Source: Sipunculus nudus (taxonomy: Eukaryota > Annelida > Sipuncula > Golfingiida > Sipunculidae). Taken from it: DNA of 64,000 nt. Positions 50,699 through 62,181 of this stretch are shown here, one piece after another. Where the stretch lies: assembly GCA_026874595.1 (NCBI GenBank), contig CM049311.1, positions 9,339,676 to 9,403,675 of the forward strand. Direction: 5' to 3'. The notes beneath the pieces are model-generated. The model had not been told where the DNA came from. It saw only the letters and a program-made list of their open reading frames with translations, and ran no database searches. Numbering within the stretch: position 1 is the stretch's first letter; each line of letters starts with the position of its first letter. The position numbers and the translations under genes were made by a program.

Positions 50699-52384
50699 CT
50701 GTGTAGATATATATATATATACATACATACATATGAACTATTACATTCTTGTATTAACTGTCATTACTTTGGGTTATCTGAAATGCAAATAGTTTCTAAC
50801 AATTCTGGAAAAAAAAATTAATCATTTATGGAATTAATAATATATAATAACTCTCCCAAAACAATGTATGTTAATTGGCTTATTTTTAATTTGAGTCATT
50901 CCGTAACACTTTTCAAACAAAATAAATGGTTACTCTTTCAAGAAAATTCTTTTCTGTTTCAAACTGAAAACAAAATTATTAAAATGCAAGTAAAAGTTCA
51001 AGACATAATGTTAATTATTCAATATATATTATGAAAAGTGACACAAAGCCCCTGTCCATCTGTGTTAAACTGTTAACCCTTCACCTGTATACAGACAAAT
51101 ATATATTAGGAGGCATGCAAACATAAAGTTTCGTCTTTCACAGTATCCATTTACGCTTTTCACTTTGGATGGAAACAATAGAACGGGCAGATCAATACAT
51201 ATTTCAGGTAAAAGGTAAAACTGTTATATCTTCAGAATCTGGACTTGTTGATGTTAAATTTTTTTGGGTATATATTTTGGCAGTTACCTGAATAAACTCC
51301 ATGGACAGATACTAACTAAACAATGACACAAGAATACTGGTAAACATGTCATGTATACAGGTGTTGTTCACTAGAATATATCAGATGTTGGATACATTTA
51401 ACAACAGATGTAATACCAAATAGAAGTCATTGGAGCCATGATAAAACAAATATGCAAGGGACCTCATACACTCTACAATCCTTCCATATGCAATTGACTA
51501 GAATACATTAGAATACTGATAAAATGTGTTAGAACTAAATATCACCTTAAAACACAGACAATACAATAAACCTTTTACAATTGATGGTGTTAGATAACAT
51601 CTTATATAGTTGAAAAAAATGCATGCTTTGGTGACATATCCAACATGCAGAGTAAGCATATTCTGATTTAGAAGAAAACCGTTAGGACCAGTTAGAAAGG
51701 AGAAAACATGCAAAACCCTCAACCTGTGTGATAAAAACAAAAAGCTTCCCTTTAATTAAATATCCCTTTTAAACCCTTGAAAACTGGCACATCACCACAC
51801 ACACATACATGCTGATCTTTTAGGAAATAATTTCCTGGACATACACATTGACATTAAGAGAAGCAGGTTTGATATAAGCAGTACAAGCTGTCAAGCATAC
51901 ACTCATGAAAAAGAATAGCTTGACAGCCTGGCAGTATGACTGCATGTTTTCTTTGTTTTTAATCCAAAGAAAATAAACAAGGAATGAAAGGAAATTTGGT
52001 AATTTATCAAGAAACTTTAAATATTTAACCTAAATTATACTTTTTTTCAACATTATACATTTCTGAGACAATTATTTAAAAACTAATACTATATTGTTAA
52101 TCGACTATAAACAAGGACAAGTCATAGAATAAGTACATATGCTAAACTGGGATTCCACAGGAGAGAATCCATTGAAAGTGACCTCACAAAAATATACTGT
52201 ATTTTACATTAATGCATAAGACATGATTGTGGTCTTACCACAACATAAAAGGGAACAAAACACACCAGTCGTCAAATTAATAAAAAATACACAAAAATGT
52301 TAACCCATGCACCAACAGTAATACATAAAATAACCAACATTAGCCCATGTCTTGTTATGCATTGCAGATTAAATATATGCTTAC
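50699..52384. other. Intron region between exon 12 and the 21-nt candidate
   Basis: AT-rich and repeat-poor; short TA/TACA run at 50707-50732. No further small exon was convincing. Confidence 0.55.
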
Positions 52385-52423
52385 CAAACTGGTCCTTTTT
52401 GTTTGATTTTTTGTTCTCCTCGT
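52385..52423 (-). CDS. OTOF: Ferlin exon 12: 39-nt charged linker exon
   Basis: Codons 675 (split), 676-687 and one base of 688; phase 1 to 1, 39 nt. EENKKSNKKDQF. Being a multiple of three with equal phases, it could be skipped or combined with the two candidate cassettes at 50678-50698 and 50293-50352. Acceptor ttttgatcag, donor gtaagc. Confidence 0.8.
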
Positions 52424-53065
52424 CTGATCAAAATAGCAACATCCAAAGAATTTAAGATACCTGGATACTGTGTAAAACCATGCATGTTAAATCCATCTTC
52501 TGTTCACCCATGTATAATCTCACCAACAATCTGATTTTGATACAATCATTAATGATTTCCAATGATGAGAGGACTGTGCACCTTAACTTTTAACTGGTGA
52601 TCAGACCTGGGTACACAAGTTTAATTGTATACATACCATCAATCTTTCACACCCCTCCTGCCATGCATCAGAAAATTATCACTTTAGAATTCAGGAGCGA
52701 GCTTCATAAGCTTTAAGTAGCTCGCATTCAATCTATTGATACATGTTTATATTTATATATGTGCTTAGGTAAAATACCACATGAATGTACTTACTATGTA
52801 TTGTGTCAATAAATCATTCAACAAAATTAATCTTTCTTTCTTGAGACAGATGTTAAACTTACAAATGTGTGCATGTATACAAATGTGTAAATGCAATGAC
52901 TTAAATTTTTTAAGTGTTTGCTGGCCTGTGCTTGTATTTAATTGTGCAGGCCTCATTTTATTTTAGTCACAGGTCAAGAAAGCCAGAGGCAAATTACCGT
53001 TTTATATCCCTTGGAGTTTGCAAAGCCAGTTCTCTCTGTTAAACACCTTTAAAAAATACACTCAC
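52424..53065. other. Intron 11
   Basis: Nothing recognised. Confidence 0.55.
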
Positions 53066-53102
53066 CATGTTTTTGCTTCTTCTTTTGCAGTTCAACATAT
53101 TC
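53066..53102 (-). CDS. OTOF: Ferlin exon 11: 37-nt basic linker exon
   Basis: Residues 663-674 plus one base of 675; phase 0 to 1. EYVELQKKKQKH, continuing the charged linker. Acceptor tgtttcag, donor gtgagt. It is needed to switch the phase from 0 to 1 before the cluster of small phase-1 exons, so it is probably constitutive. Confidence 0.88.
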
Positions 53103-53555
53103 CTGAAACAATTAAAAACATTATCATAACAGAGGTTTCAGCTTGTTATACACATAATTAATGTTATACTGACCTATACAATGAGTTCTCAGTTTTCGAA
53201 TGAGGTCAAATAAAAATATATCCTGTGCACAAACAAACATGTAATGGACATAGATCTATTACATTAAGTGTAATAAATTTCAGTCTGTTGAGCATTACCA
53301 TTACCTAAAAGTTTTATATGACATATGACACAGCGAGGTCAAGGATGAAAGTATGGGGAGATGCTGTGGAAATTTTTGTATATTTAGACAGTAATCATAC
53401 AACATGGGGTAGTGTATATGGTGCAAGATACAAAATCATGAGCTGTTTTTTTTTGGTATCCTGTGTATATGATTCTTTCTCCCGATTTATTTACTGTATA
53501 TATCAAATAAGGAGTGTGGATCAGAGGGTCGCTCTAAATCTGGCCCTGCACACAC
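53103..53555. other. Intron 10
   Basis: Nothing recognised. Confidence 0.55.
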
Positions 53556-53654
53556 CTGTTCCATCTCCTCCTTGGCCTTGTAGTATTTGCTCCACCAGTC
53601 CAAGTCCTGGATCTTTTCCTTCTTACTCTGTTTCTTCTTCCCTTTTTCTGGCAG
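53556..53654 (-). CDS. OTOF: Ferlin exon 10: DWWSKYY segment
   Basis: Residues 630-662, 99 nt, phase 0. LPEKGKKKQSKKEKIQDLDW then WSKYYKAKEEMEQ. DLDWWSKYY is the counterpart of the LDWWSKYF motif of vertebrate otoferlin, within a lysine/glutamate-rich, probably helical linker. Acceptor ttccag, donor gtgtgt. Confidence 0.95.
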
Positions 53655-55405
53655 CTGGAAAGTACATCAATACTACACATGTACACTTTTCTACTGTACA
53701 ACGTTGGTTTTATGTGCTGAGTACCCATATTGTTGCTCAGTGGCATCAATGAAGAGCTAGCTGCATAAACATGGTACTTTCCAATTATGAAAGAGGTATA
53801 TATCAGTTTTTAAATATATGACAAATTCAAACACTGTTTTTATATGCTGATTAATGTTATTTGGTATTATCCTTGCACAGCTCAATGAATATTATTCTTT
53901 TCAGTTCATAAAGATGGCATTTATAAGTATTTAAATATTTGACAAATACAAATCATTTTTAAGCCCTTGTGTCAACACTGTAGCAAATACTGACATTTCT
54001 TTTGCTTTATGCAGGAATACATTTAACTGCTTTATTGAATCTTTAATTTATTTTGCTTACACAGAAGTACCTTATTTTTTTCAATGAATTTTATAACTAT
54101 ACACGGCTACAAGCCTGGGAGGAAAGCCAGGGTGATTATTTCTGTAAAACTGACGACATTCCAGTTTACAGTAAGCTCTAAAAACAATAAATATCCAAAA
54201 CAATAAACATATTTTATCATTAGCACTCAACAGAGTTAAGCCTAAAAGCTTGTAACTTCATGTTCATACAAGAAAGCACTGTCAGAATACCATGAAGTAA
54301 GTAGTCTTATATTCAAAGATAAAGTATTCTTAAAGGGAGTGCTTTTTAGTCATTATTATAAAAAAAACTCTGTTTGCCTAACCAATAAGTGTTTATGTTT
54401 CGGGAAACACTTCATTTTTCATTTCTGAAACAAGTGTGATTGATTTTACATGAATTTTTCTGGTAAGGGATTCACATTGTGACAATTCATTTGATACATC
54501 ATTCATACTGGTTATCCAGAAAGGTCAAGGACACTGGCACATATATGCAGCTAGACTATGAGTTCCATTGTTGCCATGAAATATAAAACATAACATAAAG
54601 TAAATTCAGTGATTACTGGAAATGCAAGTTTGATAAATAAATATTTTATTTTTATTAATATCATCAAAGGTACATATATAGCCAACAGCTGGCACAATTT
54701 GTAGAAAGAGATAAGGTTAGTGATATTACAATGGACGTTATGTTAAAATTACAGTTGAGAACTCCTGATTTGTTTTATTAACTGCAAAAGCCTTCAGTGT
54801 TGGGGAAACCAATGCAAAGTTAGAATCAGCTAGCGATATCTAAGCATGGAGCATGGGTTAACTTTGGTCGTTCTGAAAATTAAGATATAAAGCAGCATGA
54901 TTAAAAAGGTTATTTTTTGTAGTTTTGTTAAAATCTTGTTAGAACTCTGCATGAAGTTCAGTGCTGCCCCCTCTTGACTATAAATTGTATAATATATTTG
55001 AGGAACAATTTATCATGAATTGTATAAAAAATGTAATATAAATTTATCCCAATATGTGAATATATTACGAAAAATGATACTTGTTAACAGATACTAGAAA
55101 TGAAATTTGTTAGACATTGGTGTAATGAGATACTGCTCTCAAGTTTTCAGATCATTTTGTAATTAATTGATCAGTGAGAGCACAGTAAACGCTCTCTAAA
55201 GAAAATTTGCTAAAATACAGAAAGAATGTATTTTTCATCATCATTAAGCTCCCTAATACATATTTAAAAAAAATGCCTTAAAAATAAGCATCTTGCAGAT
55301 GAGTTTGAAAAAAAAGAGTATAAATTATATTGGAAAAATAGGACTCTTTTCTGAAATAAAAATATATATATGGCAGCACTGACAAAGCTGTTAAATGACC
55401 TTCAC
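53655..55405. other. Intron 9
   Basis: AT-rich, apparently unique. No exon or element recognised. Confidence 0.55.
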
Positions 55406-55977
55406 CTTGGGAGGGGGAGGTGGCATGTAAGCCTGGTCAAGTCCTACCGCTGCACTATCAGGTGACGTTTGTCCTGGTGCTCCGACCGGAGGTTGTCCAG
55501 GCCCAACTGGAGGCACCTGTCCATCAGGTGGTGCCACCTGTCCATCAGGAGTTGGTACCTGACCATTAGGTGCAGGCGTCTGCCCATCAGCAGTGGGCAG
55601 GTGGCCATTGGCAGGTGGCTGCTGCCCATTAACAGCTGCTGGGTCACCTGCGGGTGGAATTACTCCCTGGAAGGTGACAGCTGGTACAGTTAATGTGGAA
55701 GGCTGCTTGTGCAGTGACAATGATTTCACACTTTTTGAGTCTGCTTGGTTCCCTGCGTGTCCGTTAACCGGGGTTGATGTCCTGGTAGCGTCCGGATTCT
55801 GCAGAGTACCCGGGATGTGGTAGAGGCTTCCTTGTTTACTGGACTTTGAGCTCAATGCTCCTGGAATGCTGCGAAGACTTCCTCCCAATTTTCCTGGCAA
55901 GTTGACTGCCTTCAGCAGGACTCCTGCACCGCCTCCCTTACCATTGTCAGAGCCACCACTTTTAATGGCGTCCACAA
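55406..55977 (-). CDS. OTOF: Ferlin exon 9: 190-residue low-complexity linker exon
   Basis: Residues 439-629, 572 nt, phase 1 to 0, by far the largest exon here. It is open in the ferlin frame throughout, joins both neighbours in phase, and is clearly GC-richer than its flanks. Parts in order: Gly-rich start (SGGSDNGKGGGAG), a basic/serine stretch with a doubled motif (SLRSIPGAL and SLYHIPGTL), a Ser/Thr region, seven 7-residue repeats of the type (D/N)GQVPTP at 55490-55632, and a PPPPPK end. Vertebrate otoferlin has a much shorter acidic/basic linker at this place. Predicted disordered. Acceptor tttttgtag, donor gtgaag. It could be skipped only with a frame change. Confidence 0.88.
55490..55632 (-). 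repeat. Coding 21-bp minisatellite (seven 7-residue repeats)
   Basis: Inside exon 9 the minus strand encodes consecutive heptads of the form (D/N)-G-(Q/H)-x-P-x-x: NGQQPPA, NGHLPTA, DGQTPAP, NGQVPTP, DGQVAPP, DGQVPPV, then the degenerate GPGQPPV. Units are imperfect at DNA level, so the array is not very recent. Copy number could vary between alleles without breaking the frame. Confidence 0.9.
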
Positions 55978-57567
55978 CTACAAAAATGAGTAAAGCTTTT
56001 TGTTATATAATAATCAACAGCTTTTAAAACACCACAAAATTCTAAAATGCAATGACTTAAATTATATGATTAATAACTACAGTATAATTTCCATCAGTTA
56101 ATTTAAGATCTTAATTTGCCCTATTTATTTTTCCAAGTATGAATGGCTCTGCAGTGACTGACTGCTTTATGTATTTGTAACATGAGGACATTTCAACTTG
56201 ATGAGGACCTGCCTTGTCAACTTAAAAGTTTCCTTGTCATCCCAAAGACTTCTTTCTTTGAGTCTAGTGCAGTTTCACAGAACTCATAGAATTCAACTAC
56301 AACCTCGCCTGATGACCAACTAGGTTAAGTGACCACTTTTTTGCTTTTGCTCTTTATACCAGACCTCGTTTAGATGACCACCTAAAATAAACAACCAATT
56401 TATCAAGGTCCCACAAGTGGTCATAAGTTTGTGATTTCACAGTATATGTCACATCATTTTATGACAACTAGAATACGGGTAGTCGACAAGCATCTACGTG
56501 TATCCGCCAAAACCAGAGTGCGACAGGTAAAGTGAGGCATGGATTGAGTGGTAACGGGAAATAGAGAGAGGTGTGTTGCATATTAGCATGGATGTCTGCA
56601 GCGGAAATGTGTATGTTGGTGGCGCCACCTGCCACAAAATCCAGAAAGTTATCCAAGTTGTATACAATTGTAAAATTTTAGGAAGATAAGTGAAACCAGT
56701 CCTGAGATATAAGCCTGGATGTCTGCAGCCTGAACATGAAAGTAGGTGGCGCCACTTGCTACAAAATTGAGAAAGCTATCCAAGATGTATATACATGCAA
56801 ATTTTAGGCAGATAAGTCAAACCACTGCCAAGATATGAGTGATTTTATCCCACGGCAGACAAACAGACAAAGCTGTGCAAAAATGTTTGCAGGTGGCGCA
56901 CCAGTTTTGCATATGATAGAAAGCTATGTGAGATCTGTACACATGCAAAATTTCAGAAGGATACTTCAAACCAGTCCTGAGATATAAGCCTGAATGTCTA
57001 CAGCCTAAACTTGAAAGTAGGTGGCGCCACCTGCCACAAAATCAAAAAGCTACCAAGATGTATATACATGCAAAATTTTAGGCAGATAAGTCAAACCACT
57101 GCCGAGATATCAGTGATTTTATCCCATGGCAGACAAACAGACGGTCACTGTGTAAAAAAATGGTTGGAGATGGCGCCACCATTTTCTATATATGTTATAA
57201 AACTATCCAAGGCCTACTTTTGTGCGAAATGTTTTTCCTGATTGGTCAAACGTGTCTGAAAATATGTGGGTTAATGTGTCATAACAGACAAACAGATGGA
57301 CGCACTGGAGACAGGGCAGGTCTGAGGTCAACACAAAATATTTTGGCACCAGTTCACATGTGACACAATTATCGTGCAAAGTTTTGGAAAAATCTGTCCA
57401 CTGGTCTCAGAGTTCTATCCTGGAAACAAACACGGCGGAATACGGTTAAAAACATAGTATCCTCAAAACTTTGTTTTGGCAGATACAATTATGAAGAAAA
57501 GGAAAAGTTTATTTTTCATTCTTTTATTAACATTCATACAACATTCATACATAAAAGAGTCACCTAC
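55978..57567. other. Intron 8
   Basis: Contains the array at 56460-57490 and, at 56330-56450, a decayed member of the TCTAATAAGACCACC repeat. Confidence 0.65.
56460..57490 (+). mobile_element. Tandem array with GGTGGCGCCACC palindromes
   Basis: Monomers with GGTGGCGCCACC or close variants at about 56618, 56745, 56892, 57020 and 57170, alternating with GATAAGTCAAACCACTGCC and CAGTCCTGAGATATAAGCCT blocks. It ends in ACATAGTATCCTC...GGCAGATAC, a decayed version of the 32620-32646 hairpin. The same palindrome occurs singly at 16438 and 32307. Non-coding. Confidence 0.7.
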
Positions 57568-57742
57568 TTGATTTTCTTTGTTTCTCAATCTCCTGCTGTT
57601 TTATCTCTTCTGGGGACAGCCATTTATATTTGTGAATGTATCGGATTGTGTGTGATCCAACCATAGGTTCAAATCCAAAGTTCCGGCAGTCAAAGCATCG
57701 AATTGTAATCGGTGGCCAGTAGAAATCATTTTCTGGTAGTTT
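57568..57742 (-). CDS. OTOF: Ferlin exon 8: end of C2-like domain
   Basis: Residues 381-438 plus one base of 439; 175 nt, phase 0 to 1. KLPENDFYWPPITIRCFDCR, NFGFEPMVGSHTI, then the charged IKQQEIEKQRKS. PPITIR-x-x-DCR-x-FG and VGSH are shared with vertebrate otoferlin. Two GT sites lie five bases apart at the 3' end; only the first (gtaggt) leaves one base and fits the phase-1 acceptor of the next exon. Acceptor ctgttacag. Confidence 0.94.
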
Positions 57743-59070
57743 CTGTAACAGGCAGCGAAAGGAGAAAATGCAGATGGTTTATACAGACCTTTCCTTATAC
57801 TAATCATCAATGGTCATACTGACCAAAAATCCCTACTAAACATTAAAAATGTCTATGGTTTGATAATTCATTTTAAGTGGCTCCTGGTCCTCGTTTTCCT
57901 TTCTGATAATTTTATATTATTTCTGAAAACTGATACACTAAGGTACACTATGGCTGTCAAATGGATGTATGTTACCATAATGAAAATGTCATCAATCTAA
58001 ATAATCTACAACACAGGAGGTGTAGCGCTGCTGCAACATTTAGCTTGGGTATGGAATGGCCATCCACTGAAGTACTGCGGTAGCTTCAGTTTCATCAGTA
58101 AAAAGTTTACGCAATCAGAATTGTTCGTTCAATCTATGATATAGTCCGTCCTTTGAGAACAGTCTGGGGGCTTGGTTTAAATCCTCCTAACGTGTTCGTA
58201 TTTCAGATTAATTATTTATCAGTATTGGGCCTTTATATACATTCTACTTTGGCTGTGTAACTTAGTGGTTTATATTTTGTCTGACCATGTGATCTACAGG
58301 GACACATATTACTACGCGCATTTCACCATTTTCGTTACTCTTGAAAGATATGAAGAAAGTCTCGTCTTATGTATCTCCTGTTTTGTGGTCTCTAATGAAG
58401 CCCACTGGGTCGGCAATGAGGCAACAATAATCTAGGACCATTTGATTACCCTTTATGGAGTTTTTCTTATGTAACAACTCACATTCTTTAGAACTGATGC
58501 TGTTTTATATGGTGCATATAATTTTTGTATTGCTCTGTGCATTACAGTGTCACGTGATAAAACGCATTTCTCTTGTAATCCCTGTAACGTGAAGAAATCC
58601 ACTCTTTAAGCAATAACAAGCATTTTTAAGATAAATCTTCAAACTCTTGTCAATGAGTTTGATGAAAGAGTATTATATGTGAGCCTTTTTTCTTTACTTT
58701 GCTCGACTTTCCATGTTCTGTCTTAGTTTTTGTATAAGTTTTGTAACCTTCCTACAGATGGCAGCACCAGTAACAACGGTTTGTGTTCAGTCAGGGAAAT
58801 TGTTTATTGCATGTATTGCATATCAGTCTAGAGTTTATTTCTAATTATAGACCATTATAATAACTGTATGGCAATGAAAAACTTGGATAGCTTTCAATTG
58901 TTACATCTTTTCAGTTTCACCTTGTTATTCTTTGTATCAGTAGAAAGCTGTCCCTCTGATGTGAAGGTGTCCCACATCATGTATGAGAAGAATAAGCTTA
59001 ATATGTATATAAGCATATATTAAGAAATTTTGTTCTTTTTCTGTGGGATGGGAGCTACAGGAGGTCTTAC
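57743..59070. other. Intron 7
   Basis: Unique-looking sequence, less AT-rich than neighbours in places. No gene or repeat recognised. Confidence 0.55.
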
Positions 59071-59232
59071 CACATCAAAGAACTTCAGTGGGTCATCAAA
59101 GTTAGAGTTTTTGTTGACATTCTGGATCATCCTGGAACCCAGTATTTGTCCAGCACACTCGATATCCACTCGAGGACGATCTACTGACAACAGGTTCAGG
59201 CGTTTTAATTCCCTTACTCCCCAAAACAGGAT
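59071..59232 (-). CDS. OTOF: Ferlin exon 7: C2-like domain (ILFWGVREL)
   Basis: Residues 327-380, 162 nt, phase 0. ILFWGVRELKRLNLLSVDRP then RVDIECAGQ, the hallmark of the additional ferlin C2 between C2D and C2E. The loops lack the paired aspartates seen in C2D, C2E and C2F, so a structural C2 that does not bind Ca2+ is likely (inference). Ends NFDDPLKFFDV. Acceptor tttgatag, donor gtaaga. Confidence 0.95.
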
Positions 59233-59709
59233 CTATCAAAAACAACAGAGTAGTTGATGCTACTGTCTATGTAGAGCTGTCAATCATCACAATTAAGATG
59301 GCTTCTGATAAAGGGTATTACTTACCTATACCATATACAATGAGAGTAATATATGTGATTGTTAGTTCTAATTATTTCTTATATAGTTCAAGGAAATCAT
59401 TTTTATTGAGTCAGATATTTAGTGTTTTCTCTGAATTTTCAGTAAAGACAAATTTATTATACTGCAAAAATTTCTTTAAACACCTGAGAGAATTTCATGG
59501 TTTTCTGTACCAAACTGATGATTTACAGATGACTAACATTTTAGAATAATAAAAGAAGGTCCATATTATTTAAATGACCATTCATGTGGTCCATTAAAAC
59601 TCACAAAGAAAAGTAGTAAATTTCAGTTCTGAGGTCTGAATAACATCTAGGAATTCTAAGCAAAGCATAACAAACTCAAGATTTACTGTAGACAACAACA
59701 CATTATTAC
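59233..59709. other. Intron 6
   Basis: Nothing recognised. Confidence 0.55.
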
Positions 59710-59823
59710 CTCAATCCTAAAGCTGGCTAGCGTTGGTTTGATGACGGGAGGTAGGTTCATGATGGGAGTGATCTTGGTCTCCTTGTTGATAACCGGTGGT
59801 TTCTCCAGATGATCAGGCACCTC
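59710..59823 (-). CDS. OTOF: Ferlin exon 6: linker into the C2-like domain after C2D
   Basis: Residues 289-326, 114 nt, phase 0. EVPDHLEKPPVINKETKITP followed by LPPVIKPTLASFRIE. This matches the position of the vertebrate segment which ends in RPVLSKYRVE before VLFWGLR. Proline-rich at first, then entering a beta strand. Acceptor gttatacag, donor gtaata. Confidence 0.9.
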
Positions 59824-60830
59824 CTGTATAACAAAGAATGAGAGAAGAGCTTGTAGAATATCTGACACACTCTAAGGGCAGTATCCCTCTATGGTTGTAC
59901 TCTTGATTTTGTCAGTACTTAAGCACAAAATCTTACCCGGAAAGTAACAACCTGAAAAATTGGTATATTGTGTGACATTTAAATGCACCATTTTACTGCA
60001 TGCGATGCTTCTAAACAAGGTTTAGTTAAGATATTTGAAGTTATGAAGCAATTTAAAATTTACTTATACAGAATCCTCAGTACTTCCTATAATTATACAG
60101 ATTAAAACTAGATTATCTGAATAAAGCAGTGAATATAAGGGTTCTCAAAACATCATAAGATGAGTAATAATGCCCATGTACCATACATACATTTTATTTA
60201 AAGATTTTTTCCTGCTAGCCATGCAGCTACTAGTATGTTATTTGTCACTCGGCATGGGTATGTCACAGTCCTTTCTGAATCCTGGGCCAGGTCCACTGGT
60301 ACATATCAATGAGGGCCAACAGAAAACAGTAAATCAAAGGCAGATGTATGATTAGGGAACCTAAAACAATTATCAGCAGGTGTTATGTTCTTATGTTACT
60401 GTCAGAATAACCTATAATAAAGCTTACTTGTATATGTTGAACTGAATGAGGAATTTCTCTTTATGTATCATTATCATGCACAAGGTTTGAATTGCTGTGC
60501 TAGTCTCTACATATATATATATGAGTAAGTGAAGTAGATATATGATACCTTTATGTAGACTAGCTGGTGTTGTCACTCTTGACACAAGCTTTCGGGGGTG
60601 CAGCCACACCTGAAGAAGGGGGCTGCACCCACGAAAGCTTGTGTCAAGAGTGACCACACCAGCTAGTCCACATAAAGGTATCATGAACAATTTTACATTC
60701 AATGAACCTATACGTAAAGAAAATTTTTTTGTACCAGACACATGTATTGTGCTGCACCAGTGTACTGACATTTTCAGGTCTGCATGTATGCAATACAGAT
60801 AAGTGCAGTTACTATTGGTTTACGTCTCAC
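59824..60830. other. Intron 5
   Basis: Contains the inverted repeat at 60542-60684; the rest shows nothing recognisable. Confidence 0.6.
60542..60684. repeat. Large inverted repeat, 64-bp arms, 15-base loop
   Basis: Arms 60542-60605 and 60621-60684 are complementary at 61 of 64 positions (ATGATACCTTTATGT... against its reverse). Loop ACACCTGAAGAAGGG. Lies in the intron between exons 5 and 6, so the pre-mRNA could form a very stable hairpin. Probably two opposed ends of one element. Confidence 0.95.
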
Positions 60831-60992
60831 CTGTAGAAGTTCACAGGAGCAGAGGACCTCTCCAGAGTGTGAGGTTCCTCTGAACACGTCCCACCATTCC
60901 AGGTGTGGTGGCCAGTCAGGAGGCTCATAAGGTGTGCCGCTCAGCCTCACTTTGGGTGTGACCAGTGTTCTGCCTAGAAATTCCGGTTTTCC
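60831..60992 (-). CDS. OTOF: Ferlin exon 5: end of C2D
   Basis: Residues 235-288, 162 nt, phase 0. Begins GKPEFLGRTLVTPKVRLSG, directly continuing loop 3 of C2D, then PPHLEWWDVFRGTSHSGEVL and CSCELLQ, the typical last strand of a ferlin C2 (FELLQ in vertebrates). Donor gtgaga, acceptor cttatag. Confidence 0.96.
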
Positions 60993-61570
60993 CTATAAGA
61001 AATTAACAATGATAAGATCATAAGAACTGTTGTGAAAGTATAATAATGTTACTGAATTGTTATAATCTTGGTGCACCTGCCTGCATACGGTGACTGTCAT
61101 GTTAAAATTATAAATAATTTTTGGAAATTGCTGACACATTCACTATCATATTACTTGTAAACTCTGTCACTGCAAGTTCTTGGTCTGATATGACTGTCAA
61201 GAAACTAAGCATTAAGCATTTTTTGAGTATTCCTTTATAACAGTCTCTAGGCAGTAACAATGACACTACAGCAGGAAGGTGCCTCTTGCCATGGCTTTAA
61301 CAAATGCAAATTATATATGACCTTATAGTGACATGAGAAAACTGGGGGATGATAAAGTAAAAAAAAATAATTTTTTACAACATTTTTCATCTTTTTTTAT
61401 ATTACCTAAAATGTTTTATCTGTTAAATTTTGTTTTTTTTCCAGACATGAACAGTGTCATTTTGTCTGTATATCTACAGATACACATTAATTCCTTTTAA
61501 TCAGGGTAACAGGTATATCATGTGACAGACTTATATCACCACAACACTGCTGTACATATGTCATACTCAC
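60993..61570. other. Intron 4
   Basis: Nothing recognised. Confidence 0.55.
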
Positions 61571-61830
61571 CACCTTGTCGTAATCGAAGAACTCTACAAG
61601 AATGACAGGCGGGTCATTAAAGTCTTCTTCTTTTCTTCCGATGATCATCACTTTGTCAAACACTAATGTCTCGTCCCATGTCGGGCTCAGCGACTCCTTC
61701 ACAATCTTTGTGGTCTTACTCTGGTTACCAATAATCACTCTGGCAAACGGGTCAGACATGCCAGTCTCATCTGCACCCACCAGCCCACGGGCTTGGAAGA
61801 TATGGGCCCTCAGCTGAAACTCTGTCTGAT
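61571..61830 (-). CDS. OTOF: Ferlin exon 4: C2D core
   Basis: Residues 148-234, 260 nt, phase 1 to 0. It carries most of a C2 beta-sandwich: FQLRAHIFQARGL, then loop 1 with D168 and SDPFARV with D174, PTWDETLVFDKV, and loop 3 FFDYDKV with D230 and D232. These acidic residues are in the positions that bind Ca2+ in type II C2 domains, so the domain looks Ca2+-competent. Acceptor ttctag, donor gtgagt. One of the clearest matches in the window. Confidence 0.97.
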
Positions 61831-62181
61831 CTAGAACACACACCCAGGTATATCACTTAAGTAAGTGCATTATCTGCAGGTAATACAAAATGTCTCAAAT
61901 TTAAATGGTGTTATGTTAACGGTTGTCACCACTGGTATAATATAACCATAAAATGAGCATAATCACAACTTATACTTTTGATGCTAAGTTTTTTAGGAAT
62001 CGTTATACAATGGCCATTTCATATCTGGTTTATCCAATTAATTCTACATCATTGGTAGAGCAAGCTGCTGTGAGATATGGAATACATGGATAGATGAAAC
62101 AATCAGTTATACTCTGGAGATTTGCAGGTGTATGTTACACAGCATCTGAGTGATATATGTTCCCAGGTAAAGTTGAATTAC
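61831..62181. other. Intron 3
   Basis: Nothing recognised. Confidence 0.55.

Noticed and set aside
53318-53752. 144-codon plus-strand open frame
   Set aside because: It runs antisense over ferlin exon 10, starts in intron sequence and has no recognisable protein.
60606-60650. Hammerhead-ribozyme-like CTGAAGA...GAAA core in the palindrome
   Set aside because: The CUGANGA and GAAA boxes are present, but stem II does not pair directly next to them and no proper stem III with a UH cleavage site follows.
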